From Patescibacteria group bacterium (GTDB lineage Bacteria; Patescibacteriota; Gracilibacteria; UBA1369): a DNA stretch of 27,097 nt. The stretch lies in assembly GCA_018825335.1 (NCBI GenBank), contig JAHJEW010000012.1:1-27097 (forward strand), given 5' to 3'. Shown one piece after another: positions 1-8,382 of the stretch. The position numbers and the translations under genes were made by a program. The number at the start of each line of letters is the position of its first letter. Positions within the stretch are counted from its first letter, which is position 1. Under the pieces are notes generated by a model. The model saw nothing but the letters and a program-made list of their open reading frames with translations. It searched no databases and had not been told where the DNA came from.

Positions 1-657
1 GATCGGCTTAATATGACCAGGCAGGCATCCCGTAAAATTTTCTTAATAAAGAATATCGAGCGGATGACGCTGGAGGCGGCGAACGCTCTTTTGAAAACAC
101 TGGAAGATCCGCCGGAAGGCACCGTGTTTTTGCTTACCACAAGCAATTTAAAGGACATCCTTCCCACCGTTGTTTCGCGCGTCAGAATGCTGAAATTCCG
201 CGGCCTTGAAGATGACGACATGAAAGATTTGATCGCGCGGGTGCATCCATCCGCATCAAAAGAGATGCTGGATATTGTGCTAACGGCCGCGCCCGGATTG
301 CCCGGACGTGCGATTGCGCTGCTTTCCAATCCGGAGTTTTTTAATCGTCAACAAAAAATGCTTGGAGAAATTGAAGGTTTTCTACGCAAGTCCGATCTGA
401 CCGACAGGTTTCTTTATGTTGAGGAGCTGGTTTTCGCGGCCAAAGAGGATGAGGACAAGCAAATTATTTTTGATTTTCTGAATGTTTTTGAGCTTGCCGT
501 GCGACGTGAACTTCTTGTGAATATTCGGGGAGAACGTGCTACACTGCCCCGTGAAAAGCTGCTTAAGCTGCTTGAACTGACGCGGGAGGCCCGGGTACTT
601 ATGAGGAGTAATGTTAACACCCGCCTTCTGCTGGAAAATATGATGCTTGCCATATGA
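1..657 (+). CDS. holB: DNA polymerase III subunit delta' (5' truncated by window edge)
   Basis: The reading frame is open from base 1 to a TGA at 655-657, so the N-terminus lies outside the window. The visible 218 residues begin inside the AAA+ clamp-loader fold. The segment with ERMTLEAANALLKTLEDPP, followed by a run ending in TVVSRVRMLKF, matches the sensor-1 and arginine-finger (SRC-like) region of delta'/DnaX clamp-loader subunits. The rest is the alpha-helical C-terminal collar region, which is poorly conserved in the family. As delta' it would help load the sliding clamp (dnaN at 8383) onto primed DNA. The missing part should contain the rest of the nucleotide-binding fold. It overlaps the next gene by 4 bp (ATGA), which suggests translational coupling. 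DnaX (tau/gamma) is less likely because the C-terminus is short. Confidence 0.85.
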   Translation, partial: DRLNMTRQASRKIFLIKNIERMTLEAANALLKTLEDPPEGTVFLLTTSNLKDILPTVVSRVRMLKFRGLEDDDMKDLIARVHPSASKEMLDIVLTAAPGLPGRAIALLSNPEFFNRQQKMLGEIEGFLRKSDLTDRFLYVEELVFAAKEDEDKQIIFDFLNVFELAVRRELLVNIRGERATLPREKLLKLLELTREARVLMRSNVNTRLLLENMMLAI

Positions 658-1424
658 AGATATTTATTATTGTAGCCGGAATCGCGGTTTTGGGTCTTAT
701 TTTCTTGAGAAAGTATCTGCTTACGGAAAAGCGGATAAAGCTTGGTTCCTTTTTTTTCAGGCCAAGGAATCTTTTTCGGCATGAGGCGGCTGAAGCGCCG
801 ACGGAGGTGACGGCCGCGGAGTTTATCCCCATGCCGACGGAGGTTGATGAAAAATCAAGAGCGAAGGCGGACAGTCTTATCAAAAAGGCCGATGTTCACG
901 CCGGTAAAAATGATGAAAAAGGAGCGGAGAAACTGCTTATTCAGGCGCTTTCAGTGGATCCGAGCAGCCTGGAGGCGTATAAGAGGCTGGCGTATTTGTA
1001 TTTGCGGCAGGGACAGTTCGGCAAGGCCGAAAGTATTTACAGAAAATTGATTGTTACGATTACGGAAGATCCGACGCTTCTTAGCAATCTTGGAATGGCG
1101 CTTTATAGTCAGCAGAAACTGGAGGATGCCAAGTTTTTTTACAGGAAAGCGCTGGAGGTGGATACGCAGCGGCCGGGCCGTTTTTTTAGTCTCGGGCGGA
1201 TTCTTTATGAACTTTCGGAGTTTGAGGAGGCTTTGGAGCATTTTAAGCGGGCCGTGGCCATGGATCCTTCCAATCTGGATTATCTTTTGACGTTGGCGCA
1301 TTATTATATGAACCACGGGATGCACGTTGATGCGCGAACGCTTCTGGAGGAAATTGTATTGGCTTTTCCCGAGTGCGCCGAAGCACAGGAAATGCTTACT
1401 CTGCTAAAGGAGAGTACTTCTTAG
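654..1424 (+). CDS. Membrane-anchored tetratricopeptide-repeat protein
   Basis: This 256-residue protein starts with an N-terminal hydrophobic segment (about residues 2-19, followed by basic residues), consistent with a signal anchor. A variable linker rich in Ala/Glu follows. From about residue 75 to 235 there are consecutive TPR units with the expected spacing of small and aromatic residues, for example segments reading LEAYKRLAYLYLRQGQFGKA, LLSNLGMALYSQQKLEDA, FFSLGRILYELSEFEEALEH and YLLTLAHYYMNHGMHVDA. TPRs form a helical scaffold for protein-protein binding, so a role in assembling a membrane-associated complex is plausible, but the partner is unknown. The ATG overlaps the delta' stop codon by 4 bp, so the two are probably co-transcribed. 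No Shine-Dalgarno sequence is visible. Confidence 0.85.
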   Translation: MKIFIIVAGIAVLGLIFLRKYLLTEKRIKLGSFFFRPRNLFRHEAAEAPTEVTAAEFIPMPTEVDEKSRAKADSLIKKADVHAGKNDEKGAEKLLIQALSVDPSSLEAYKRLAYLYLRQGQFGKAESIYRKLIVTITEDPTLLSNLGMALYSQQKLEDAKFFYRKALEVDTQRPGRFFSLGRILYELSEFEEALEHFKRAVAMDPSNLDYLLTLAHYYMNHGMHVDARTLLEEIVLAFPECAEAQEMLTLLKESTS

Positions 1425-1435
1425 GGGGGTCGGTT

Positions 1436-3403
1436 TTATGGATTTTCGGCGATTACTTTGGGCGGGGGTTCGGGCGGCGGGATCGGCTTGTAGCGGCTCC
1501 ATATTTCTTCGGCTATTTCTTTGCCGTCTTTTTTAACAATGCGGTTCCAGTGGTATGTAAGCCCGCCGCCGTATGGGCCGTCCAGCTGTGCAATGCGGCC
1601 GTCGTCGGTTCCGTAGAGTTTAAAGTATGCCTCGGGGCCCTCGGTGTAAGACTGAATCAGCAGCCAGCCCGGCGTATCGTTTAAAAATTTTAAATCGGCC
1701 ACCCCCGGGTAAACCGTCGCATCCAATCCATCCCCCATGGATTGTGAATAATATGAAACTTTCCAGGAGTGAGGGGTTCTGTCCGTTATTGGTAATCCCG
1801 CAATAAGCGCGGCCCGATACAGAGTTGTTGAAACCTGGCAGATGCCTCCGCCGAATTCCAGTTCTATCTTGTTTTCTTTAATGACTTTCTCTGGCAGAAA
1901 GCCGCTTTTTGCGTCAACTTCACCAAGATGGGCGTTAAAAGAGAATTCCTCCCCCGGCGCTATGAGCATGCCGTTGTATTTCTGGACGCCGAAATTGATG
2001 TTAAACATGCGGTTTGGCGGTGACCCGTAGTATGAGGAGTGGCCGGTGGCGATCAATTCCGTGATCCCTTTTTTACTTAAGTCGTCCGTCACGGTCATGG
2101 GGGCGCGGTCAATCAAAACCGGTACCGGCACGGAGTTTATCCCGCTGTTTGCGGCCAGTGCAAGCGCCTGGGCAAGCCGGTCTTTGGCAACGGAGCGGCC
2201 ATCTTCGCCTTTGCCTTCAATAATTATTTTACTGTTTTCATCTTCATAAATATTGACAGGAGAAACCGGGGTTTCGATTTTATTGATTAATTTATCAGCC
2301 AGAAAGGCGCTTAATTTTTCGGGATCGATCTGGATTGTTATGTCCGAGCTGATGGTCGCCGGGCTGGCGTGCGCAATCGCTATCCGGCTTTCCTCCATTA
2401 TAATCGGCAACGGTTGTTTCTGCCCCTGTATGCTGAGTGAATTTTTTTCGCCGAAGCTGACCGCATCAAGGTTGTCTATAAGTTTGATTTTCAATGTATC
2501 ATCTCCGTAGTATAACGTGACGGGCCGGTTGAGCAGTTCCAGCAGACGGTCTTTTTCCTGTTCAAGACGTGCGGCGGTGATGCGCGGCGCGGTATTTTCA
2601 GTTTCGACGTTAATGGTCGCGGAGCTTAGATTGTCTATGTTTGCCCGCATGGCCCTGATGAGTTTTTCGCGGTTGATGGAGATGCCGTCTTTTTCCGGCC
2701 GTATATTCAGCTTTTTTTCGTCATAATAGAATCCGGCATTTTGGGCTTTTTTATCTGTTAAATTGAGTTTCTGCTCCAGTACTTTTATTATTTTGTCGCC
2801 GTCCAGAGTGTAGTCGCCGGCGATTTCACGTTTAGAAAAAAGCGTGGCAAAAAGGTACGGCGGGCTTTCTTTGCTGAAGCGGAAAGACGGGAGGCGGACC
2901 AGAGTTTGCTCCACTCCTATTTGCAGGCTGATTTCTTCCGGTTTAACTTCAAAAGTGTCGCCCTGATATGAAAAGATGAGCGGCTGCGCCAGGTATTTGT
3001 TGATTTCGACCCGGAGTTTTTCCCGCGCTTTCTGGACGGGCATATAGCTTACATCCACGCCGTTTGCTTTTGTGCCGGGGAAAATGCGACCCGCTGAATG
3101 AAGTTCAATGACAATCATAATCGCCACTACGGCAAATATTCCGGCCATTGTTATCCCCGTTTTTTTAAGGATTTTTATTATTTCTTTTTTTGGAAATGCG
3201 CTTTCTTTTCCGATCTTTTTGGCGATCAGTTCTTCCATTTTCCGGGAAACTTTTTTGTAGGTCGCCTCCAGTTCGGCAGCTCTTTTTTCCAGCGCTTCCG
3301 CTGTTATTTTAACGACTTTATTGCCGGGCTTTGCTTTTGGCTGCGTTTCTTCAGTCATTTTCATTTCCGCACGTTCTTTTTTTAGACGGGATGCTTTGCC
3401 CAT
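1436..3403 (-). CDS. VanW-family protein with peptidoglycan-binding-like domains
   Basis: The product is 655 residues. Residues 1-70 are charged and cytoplasmic; a single membrane segment follows at about 78-96. The outside part begins with the pattern IFPGTKANGVDVSYMPVQKA, typical of the YoaR/PG_binding_4 type domain, of which two are likely (about 105-220 and 270-420). The VanW domain covers about 460-600 and shows APGEEFSFN, FGGGICQVSTTLY and HSWKVSYY. The tail is proline-rich (PIPPPEPPP). VanW proteins occur in some vancomycin-resistance clusters and widely in Firmicutes and CPR genomes; their biochemical activity is not firmly established, and a cell-wall role is inferred. It starts at an ATG with no Shine-Dalgarno, and a long palindrome (3430-3546) lies just upstream. 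Confidence 0.88.
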   Translation of the reverse strand: MGKASRLKKERAEMKMTEETQPKAKPGNKVVKITAEALEKRAAELEATYKKVSRKMEELIAKKIGKESAFPKKEIIKILKKTGITMAGIFAVVAIMIVIELHSAGRIFPGTKANGVDVSYMPVQKAREKLRVEINKYLAQPLIFSYQGDTFEVKPEEISLQIGVEQTLVRLPSFRFSKESPPYLFATLFSKREIAGDYTLDGDKIIKVLEQKLNLTDKKAQNAGFYYDEKKLNIRPEKDGISINREKLIRAMRANIDNLSSATINVETENTAPRITAARLEQEKDRLLELLNRPVTLYYGDDTLKIKLIDNLDAVSFGEKNSLSIQGQKQPLPIIMEESRIAIAHASPATISSDITIQIDPEKLSAFLADKLINKIETPVSPVNIYEDENSKIIIEGKGEDGRSVAKDRLAQALALAANSGINSVPVPVLIDRAPMTVTDDLSKKGITELIATGHSSYYGSPPNRMFNINFGVQKYNGMLIAPGEEFSFNAHLGEVDAKSGFLPEKVIKENKIELEFGGGICQVSTTLYRAALIAGLPITDRTPHSWKVSYYSQSMGDGLDATVYPGVADLKFLNDTPGWLLIQSYTEGPEAYFKLYGTDDGRIAQLDGPYGGGLTYHWNRIVKKDGKEIAEEIWSRYKPIPPPEPPPKVIAENP

Positions 3404-3429
3404 GGGATTATTAATATACCATATAGGGT

Positions 3430-3546
3430 AAAATCCGAAATCCGAATGTCAAATGTCAATTAAAGGTCAAATGTTTTAATTCCCAATGTCAGAAAAGTCA
3501 TTACCTATTTTCCATTTTGACATTTGTTATTCGGATTTCGGATTTT
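3430..3546. repeat. Long palindrome (18-bp perfect arms) between two minus-strand genes
   Basis: The left arm 3430-3447 (AAAATCCGAAATCCGAAT) is the exact reverse complement of 3529-3546. Inside it, CAAATGTCA (3450-3458) can pair with TGACATTTG near 3518-3526, extending the hairpin. The interior has repeated AATGTCA/TTGAC-like words. On the minus strand the hairpin starts four bases after the stop codon of the 3550-3921 gene and lies upstream of the VanW start. It could be a transcript 3'-end structure, a regulatory element for the VanW gene, or a small dispersed palindromic repeat. There is no clear T-run for a classical terminator. Confidence 0.85.
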
Positions 3547-3549
3547 GTT

Positions 3550-3921
3550 TCAGTCCCACTCGGTGGGGATTTTTTTGAGTTGTTCGCGGGCGGAGACGGG
3601 ATGTTTTTTCTGGTTTGAGTCGTCTTTTTTGCCTTTCATAAAGCCGTGTAGAAGTTTTCCGATGTGGCTGCGGGGTTGCTGCTCCTCCTGCTCCTCGGGT
3701 TCGGTTTCGGTTTTGGGCTCCGGGGCTTTCAGGCTTTTCTGCTGCTCCCCGGTTTCTTGTTTGCTTTTCTGGTTTAGGGAAATACCTATCACGGATCCTA
3801 CCGCTACGCCGATTATTGTTCCCATTACAAGTTTTTCGGTATGGCTTTTCTTTGCTTTTTGATGATCTTCCGTAGACTGATTTTCCTGCTGTTTTTTCTT
3901 TTTCTTTCCAAATCCAAACAT
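3550..3921 (-). CDS. Small hypothetical membrane protein with glycine-zipper segment (YtxH-like)
   Basis: This 123-residue protein has a very basic N-terminus (MFGFGKKKKKQQ) and one membrane segment at about residues 31-50 that reads KLVMGTIIGVAVGSVIGISL. The G-xxx-G spacing resembles glycine-zipper or YtxH-type proteins, but this is only a general resemblance. The middle (about 55-85) is rich in Glu, Gln and Pro and likely disordered. The C-terminus carries basic residues. No enzymatic motif is visible. A canonical-looking promoter lies upstream (3948-3976), and the gene is separated from rny by 64 bp, so it may be transcribed on its own. An overlapping 149-codon frame at 3527-3976 was judged a shadow because it has no protein-like features. 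Confidence 0.6.
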   Translation of the reverse strand: MFGFGKKKKKQQENQSTEDHQKAKKSHTEKLVMGTIIGVAVGSVIGISLNQKSKQETGEQQKSLKAPEPKTETEPEEQEEQQPRSHIGKLLHGFMKGKKDDSNQKKHPVSAREQLKKIPTEWD

Positions 3922-3947
3922 ATGAAAAAAGTGAAGAATCTCGTGTT

Positions 3948-3976
3948 ATTGTATGCCAATAAACCCTCAATGGCAA
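3948..3976 (-). promoter_or_regulatory. Sigma-70-type promoter for the small membrane protein gene
   Basis: Read on the minus strand, TTGCCA (3976-3971) is followed by a 17-base spacer and TACAAT (3953-3948). Each hexamer matches its consensus at 5 of 6 positions. The -10 box lies 26 bases before the ATG at 3921, which leaves a short leader. Confidence 0.55.
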
Positions 3977-3985
3977 TGGGGCGGC

Positions 3986-5530
3986 CTATTTCTTCTTAGC
4001 GTATTCGACGCTATTGGTGCGGCGGATGATGTTGACTTTGACTTTGCCGGGATAGGCTTTTTGTTCCTGTATTTCGCCTGCAATGCTTCGCGCGAGTTCG
4101 GGCAGGTGTTCGTCGTCCAGTTCCTGAGGTTCAACAAAAACGCGCAGTTCGCGGCCGGCGGAGATGGCGTAAGTTTTTTTAACGCCTTCGTAGGAATTGG
4201 CGACTCCCTCGATCATGCGGATGTGTTCCAAAAATTTTTCCAGTGTTTCCTGGCGTGCTCCGGGGCGGCCGGCGGAGATGGCGTCGGCGGCTTTTACCAG
4301 CATCGACTCGGCTGATTCGTGCGCAATGGCATCGTGATGGTTCCAGGCGGCGTGGATTTCTTCATGGGAAAAGCCGCCCGATTCTTCCATGATTTTTCTG
4401 GTGAGCTGGTCGTGAGGTTCGCCAACCTCATGGTCGATGGCTTTTCCAAGATCGTGGAAAAATCCGGCAACACGGGAAATTCCCATGTCGGCGCCTATTT
4501 CGCCCGCAATCATGAGCGTCATGTAGCCCACTTCGAGAGAGTGTTTCATAATGTTTTGGCCGTAGCTTGTCCTGAATTGCAGACGTCCCATCGTCCGGTA
4601 AAAATTGTCGCTATATTTTCTTTTGTCCATTCCAAGCTGCTTAATTGTGTCTTTGCCTATTTTGATGAGCAGCTGTTCCATCTCTTTCTGTACAAGTTCG
4701 ATGGTTTGTCTGACTTTGGCTTCGTTGACGACTCTTTCATTGATCAGTTTCATGACCGTTTCCCGGGCAATGTGCTTTTTCACCAGATCCAGACAGGAAA
4801 TAATAATGGTGTTCGGGGCGTCGTTAAAGACAATTTCGCATTCGGTGAGTTCTTCCAGGATGTGCAGATGCCGTGCATCGACCCCAAGTATTTTGGCTTT
4901 CATGTCATCACGCGGGACGACAATAGCCAGGCTGCGTTTTTCAACCGAGGTTGGCGCGCTGTATCTTTGGATTGCGCCGACGAGGATGTCTTTGGCCAGG
5001 CGCATTTTGTCTTCTTCAAGGTACTCCTCGTATTTGCGAAGTCTTTCTTCGCGCATGAGTTCAAGGTCGCGCGCGAGGTTTTCAAGGGCCTGTTCCCTTG
5101 CTTTTTCCGGCGTAATGCCTGTTTTTTTGGAAAGTTTTTCGGCGAATTGTTGCTTGGCACGGTCGTTTTCTTTTTTGACTTCCTCAATAGCGGAGATGAT
5201 GTCGTTGACATAGCTTTTTACTTCCTGGACCTGGGTTTCGCGGCGTTTGACCTGTTCTTCTTTGGAGATGATAAGCTGCTCCCGTTTTTTGAATTGTTCC
5301 TTCAGGCGCGCTTCGTCTTCTATGGCCTTTTGGATGAGGCTTTGGCTCCGCCGGTCAGCTTCTTCTTTAATTACGGCGGCCTCCGTTTTCGCTTTTTCAA
5401 TCTTTTTGTCCGCTTTTTCTTTATAGGACTCAATTGTCAGGTCTTTTTTTGCGTTTGATAAAAAATATCCGATGCCACCGCCAATGGCGGCCGCTCCAAG
5501 ACTTGCCAGAATTATTAGGAGATTGGGCAT
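3986..5530 (-). CDS. rny: Ribonuclease Y
   Basis: The 514-residue product has the full RNase Y architecture: an N-terminal membrane anchor (about residues 4-25, LLIILASLGAAAIGGGIGYF), a long charged coiled coil (about 30-190), a KH RNA-binding domain (about 200-270, with IVVPRDDMKAKILG), and an HD phosphohydrolase domain containing HSLEVGYMTLMIAGEIGAD and FFHDLGKAIDHEVGEPHD. The C-terminus ends VNIIRRTNSVEYAKKK, close to the usual family ending. Length is normal (about 510-520). RNase Y is the membrane-bound endonuclease that starts mRNA decay in many bacteria lacking RNase E. The gene begins 6 bp after the lipoprotein stop at 5537, so it is probably co-transcribed with the lipoprotein, patatin and hypothetical genes upstream. 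Confidence 0.96.
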   Translation of the reverse strand: MPNLLIILASLGAAAIGGGIGYFLSNAKKDLTIESYKEKADKKIEKAKTEAAVIKEEADRRSQSLIQKAIEDEARLKEQFKKREQLIISKEEQVKRRETQVQEVKSYVNDIISAIEEVKKENDRAKQQFAEKLSKKTGITPEKAREQALENLARDLELMREERLRKYEEYLEEDKMRLAKDILVGAIQRYSAPTSVEKRSLAIVVPRDDMKAKILGVDARHLHILEELTECEIVFNDAPNTIIISCLDLVKKHIARETVMKLINERVVNEAKVRQTIELVQKEMEQLLIKIGKDTIKQLGMDKRKYSDNFYRTMGRLQFRTSYGQNIMKHSLEVGYMTLMIAGEIGADMGISRVAGFFHDLGKAIDHEVGEPHDQLTRKIMEESGGFSHEEIHAAWNHHDAIAHESAESMLVKAADAISAGRPGARQETLEKFLEHIRMIEGVANSYEGVKKTYAISAGRELRVFVEPQELDDEHLPELARSIAGEIQEQKAYPGKVKVNIIRRTNSVEYAKKK

Positions 5531-5536
5531 GGTTGA

Positions 5537-6181
5537 TTATGAGTCTAAATCGGTCATGGATACGTCTTCGGGCACGGTAAAGTCGCTGTCGGGGATATCC
5601 ACATTGGTTTGAATACTGATCGCGGTGGTTGTGCTTTTTATTCCGGCTTCCGGGATTTCCATGGAAGAGTACAGCGGGATGCTGTTCCACAGACATATTT
5701 CTCCCAACCCCTGTATTTCATAAAGATCGCAGGTTTCTCCTGCCAGGGTTTTTTGGCCCGTTGGTTGCGGGGCGGATCCATCTTCCTCTCCGGACAGGCC
5801 CGTTGCGAGTTTTGTAAGGAAATCCATCCGCTGGTTTTCGGGCAAGGCCTCTATTTGTTTGTAAATCGGATTTGCGCTGCTGTTGCCCGTTTTTGTGATT
5901 AGATCCACCTGATAAAGTTTGCCCGGTGTTTCAATGAATAGCGCATGAACATCTTGTACTATTGTTTCGTGAATTGTTTTATCCCCTTTTATTTTAACGG
6001 TCGTGGTTCCTTCCATGTTGCCCGTTATGTTGTATTCGATTTTAGCGGTGCTGAACGGATAAGGGATAATGGCTTTCTCTTCCTGTTTCTGGTTTTGTTC
6101 GGATGCGGCGCACCCGTATAATGCAATAGTTAAAGCGAGAATAATTGCCGCTCCCGCTATTTTAGGGCTTGCTGTTTTCAT
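5537..6181 (-). CDS. Putative lipoprotein, function unknown
   Basis: I place the start at the ATG at 6181, giving 214 residues. This yields a compact lipoprotein signal: a basic start (MKTASPKI), a hydrophobic stretch and a lipobox LYGC with Cys at residue 24. A longer form starting at a GTG at 6214, which overlaps the patatin stop by 4 bp (GTGA), is also possible. The mature part has a patterned beta-rich look (IEYNITGNMEGTTTVKIKGD, TICLW-like stretches) and ends in acidic residues. The fold resembles outer-surface lipoproteins that bind or report on small molecules only in general terms; I do not recognise a family. It sits between the patatin and rny genes. Confidence 0.7.
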   Translation of the reverse strand: MKTASPKIAGAAIILALTIALYGCAASEQNQKQEEKAIIPYPFSTAKIEYNITGNMEGTTTVKIKGDKTIHETIVQDVHALFIETPGKLYQVDLITKTGNSSANPIYKQIEALPENQRMDFLTKLATGLSGEEDGSAPQPTGQKTLAGETCDLYEIQGLGEICLWNSIPLYSSMEIPEAGIKSTTTAISIQTNVDIPDSDFTVPEDVSMTDLDS

Positions 6182-6210
6182 TGTGATTGGTTTAAAGCGG
6201 CTCAACAGTA

Positions 6211-7131
6211 TCACTCTTTTTTGCCGTTTTCAACCGTCTTTAATCGTTTTTCCCCCATTAATTTCAGCAGATCCGGGATTATTTTTTCGGCCGCATCCGC
6301 ACCGGCGTCGATCGCTTCCTGATATTTGCCGAAATCCAACAGTGAAATGTTTTCCAGTTTTGGCCTGATTATGATGTCCGGATGGGCTTTTTTATAACGG
6401 GCCTTTAGTTCTCTTTCGCGTAAAATATCCAGCGATCTTAACATAACGTGAGCCATGAGAGTTGTGTTTGTTTTCCATCTGGCAATAACCGATGGAAGAT
6501 ATTTAAAGTTCGCCGGTTTTTTATGATATTTTTCCCAAATCATCCCGGAAATGTATTGCCTGGAGGTCATTCCGCCAAGCTCTATTCCTATTACTATATC
6601 AATATTTTTTTGTTCTCTGATGCGATCTACCGGGACATTGTTTAATAGTCCGCCGTCCACAAGGTACCTCCCTTTGAGAAAGTATGGGCTTATTATAAAC
6701 GGAATCGCCGATGACGCCCTGGCGGCTTCCCACAGCTTGCCATCTTTGATTACCACTTCTTCGCCACTTTCAAGGTCAACGGCTGTTGCCAGAAACGGTA
6801 TTTTAAGGTCTTTAAAGGTTTTGTCTCCGAACACACTTTTAATCCCTTTATTAATAGCTTCATCTTTAATAAGGCTTTCACTGAGGATGGCCAGATTACT
6901 TATTCTGGTCACTTTCCCATTGCCGATGCCATCTTTTATTTTCTGAAAAATTTCTTCCGCCCTGTATCCCAGGGCTATGCCCCCGCCGATAACGGCTCCG
7001 GCGCTGGTGCCGGCCACCGAAGATATTTTTATATTATATTTCTCCAGCACTTTCATAATACCAATCTGCGCAAGCCCTTTGGCGCCTCCGCCCCCAAACG
7101 CGATGCCTATTTTTGGCTGGATATCGCTCAT
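6211..7131 (-). CDS. Patatin-like phospholipase (RssA/YlbK type)
   Basis: This 306-residue protein carries every patatin hallmark: the oxyanion-hole glycine run FGGGGAKG (about residues 12-19), the nucleophile elbow GTSAG (Ser43), and the catalytic aspartate in YLVDGGLLNN (about residue 163). The Ser-Asp dyad hydrolyses acyl esters of lipids; bacterial members of the RssA branch are mostly of unknown substrate. There is no signal peptide, so a cytoplasmic or inner-membrane-surface role is expected. The C-terminal 60 residues are helical and charged. Its ATG overlaps the stop of the upstream hypothetical gene (7128-8057) by 4 bp. It lies within the minus-strand cluster ending in rny. Confidence 0.92.
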   Translation of the reverse strand: MSDIQPKIGIAFGGGGAKGLAQIGIMKVLEKYNIKISSVAGTSAGAVIGGGIALGYRAEEIFQKIKDGIGNGKVTRISNLAILSESLIKDEAINKGIKSVFGDKTFKDLKIPFLATAVDLESGEEVVIKDGKLWEAARASSAIPFIISPYFLKGRYLVDGGLLNNVPVDRIREQKNIDIVIGIELGGMTSRQYISGMIWEKYHKKPANFKYLPSVIARWKTNTTLMAHVMLRSLDILRERELKARYKKAHPDIIIRPKLENISLLDFGKYQEAIDAGADAAEKIIPDLLKLMGEKRLKTVENGKKE

Positions 7132-8057
7132 TTAGTTTGCTCAATGTACTGCGAAATTATTTCCTGTGGCATTAAGTTGGCTTTCTCCCTTGTGTTTTTT
7201 TGGTCTTTTTCCGTGACCGCGACATTCCAGGTTTCCCGTCCATTAATGGCTGAAACGTGAATTTGCTCTTCGGAATCTGGCATTTTGGCGATAATTGAAT
7301 AAAGGCCGCCTCCTTCCATTTGTGAAATTTCCGCCCCTGCTTTTTGGAGTGAGTCCATTATTTCCTGTTTTCCTTTTTCAAAGTCTGTCACTTGTTCCGG
7401 AGCCGGGTTTATCTGTTCCGATTTTTCAGCGGCTTCTGCGGCGAGCGTTTTATAATGATGTTCCGTTCCTGCGAATTGCCTTGTAACAAGTGTCTGCAGT
7501 TTGTCTTCAATATTTCCCCCACCTTCCAGCATAGCTGTCAGTGAGGTTTTAAAGTTTAAATTAAGGCTTTCCGGTCTGCCTTCTGTGTTTTTTAAAGCAA
7601 AATTTACAGAAACTTCATTTAGTTTTATTTCTTCTTTTTCAAGTTTTTCGGAAACATCCCGCGGTTTTTCTTCTTTACCTTTAACTTCTAATGATGAGAA
7701 TGAAATATTATGGACCTCTCCGGAAACTTCAGCTTTTATCCACATCTTGCCGGGTTTTAACATTGGGCTGATTTCGGCGAATCTTTGTTTTAACGCTTCT
7801 TGTTTTTTAGAGTCCCTTTCTTTTTCCGGCTTATTCCCGGATGCGTCCCTTAGTTGTTCATCCAGGCCGGCAAGAGTTTTAGCGCGTTCTTTTTTCTCTT
7901 CCCCCGCGTTTACTTTTATTCCATTTAAAACTTTCTTATGAGCGCTTTCATCGAATCCTTTATAAAAAACCGTGTCTTTTTGCTCTTTTCCCTTTTCTTC
8001 CGGTTTTTTTTTATCATCTTCAGGACTTCCAACTGGAGGCTCTTTCTCGTTGAACAT
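7128..8057 (-). CDS. Hypothetical charged protein, first gene of the patatin-rny cluster
   Basis: The 309-residue product is rich in Lys and Glu, with no signal peptide and no membrane segment. Residues 1-100 are highly charged and probably disordered (MFNEKEPPVGSPEDDKKKPE at the start). From about 105 to 190 the pattern alternates hydrophobic residues (KMWIKAEVSGEVHNISFSSL, LNEVSVNFALKN), suggesting a beta-rich domain. The last 75 residues may form a second small domain (IMDSLQKAGAEISQMEGGG, YSIIAKMPDSEEQIHVSAIN). I recognise no family. Its 4-bp overlap with the patatin gene suggests a linked role. The upstream region is the AT-rich spacer shared with dnaN. Confidence 0.65.
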   Translation of the reverse strand: MFNEKEPPVGSPEDDKKKPEEKGKEQKDTVFYKGFDESAHKKVLNGIKVNAGEEKKERAKTLAGLDEQLRDASGNKPEKERDSKKQEALKQRFAEISPMLKPGKMWIKAEVSGEVHNISFSSLEVKGKEEKPRDVSEKLEKEEIKLNEVSVNFALKNTEGRPESLNLNFKTSLTAMLEGGGNIEDKLQTLVTRQFAGTEHHYKTLAAEAAEKSEQINPAPEQVTDFEKGKQEIMDSLQKAGAEISQMEGGGLYSIIAKMPDSEEQIHVSAINGRETWNVAVTEKDQKNTREKANLMPQEIISQYIEQTK

Positions 8058-8382
8058 GTTAAAGTTGGGTTACAAACAATATATCCACCTATTTTATCAC
8101 ATTTTGAACACTTTATACACTATAAAGATAACTATGTTCATAAGTTTAAAGACATCCGAAATCGTTATAGGGTAAATAAAAACATCAAAAATAGATGAGT
8201 GTTTTTAAACATAAATCACAACATATCGATTAAAAAGTAAAACTTTACTATTACTAAAATAATAAAAAATAAAAAAAAACTAAGAATAATAGAAGAGGGC
8301 GGATTGTTTAAAAATACAGGTTGCCAAACAGATTGGCTTCATTATAATGGGAACAAATTCAGGATCAATTACCTTTGAATAT
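8058..8382. other. AT-rich strand-switch spacer upstream of dnaN; candidate replication origin
   Basis: This is the largest gene-free stretch in the window. It separates the minus-strand block from the plus-strand dnaN-mfd block. A tract at about 8226-8292 is nearly all A and T. Two sequences match the DnaA box TTATNCACA at 8 of 9 positions: TTATACACT near 8112 and, on the minus strand, TTATGAACA near 8134-8142. On the minus strand 8256-8245 reads TAGTAATAGTAA, which looks like the DnaA-trio element. There is no dnaA gene here and no dense DnaA-box cluster, so this is suggestive only. The spacer must also hold divergent promoters, but I could not identify them with confidence. Confidence 0.35.

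Noticed and set aside
1373..1684. A 103-codon plus-strand frame across the TPR gene end and the VanW gene end
   Set aside because: It overlaps both real genes, is antisense to the VanW C-terminus and has no supporting motif.
4319..5458. A 379-codon open frame on the plus strand across rny
   Set aside because: It lies entirely antisense to rny, whose protein has clear KH and HD domains. The frame is Phe-rich, as expected for the reverse complement of Lys/Glu-rich coding sequence.
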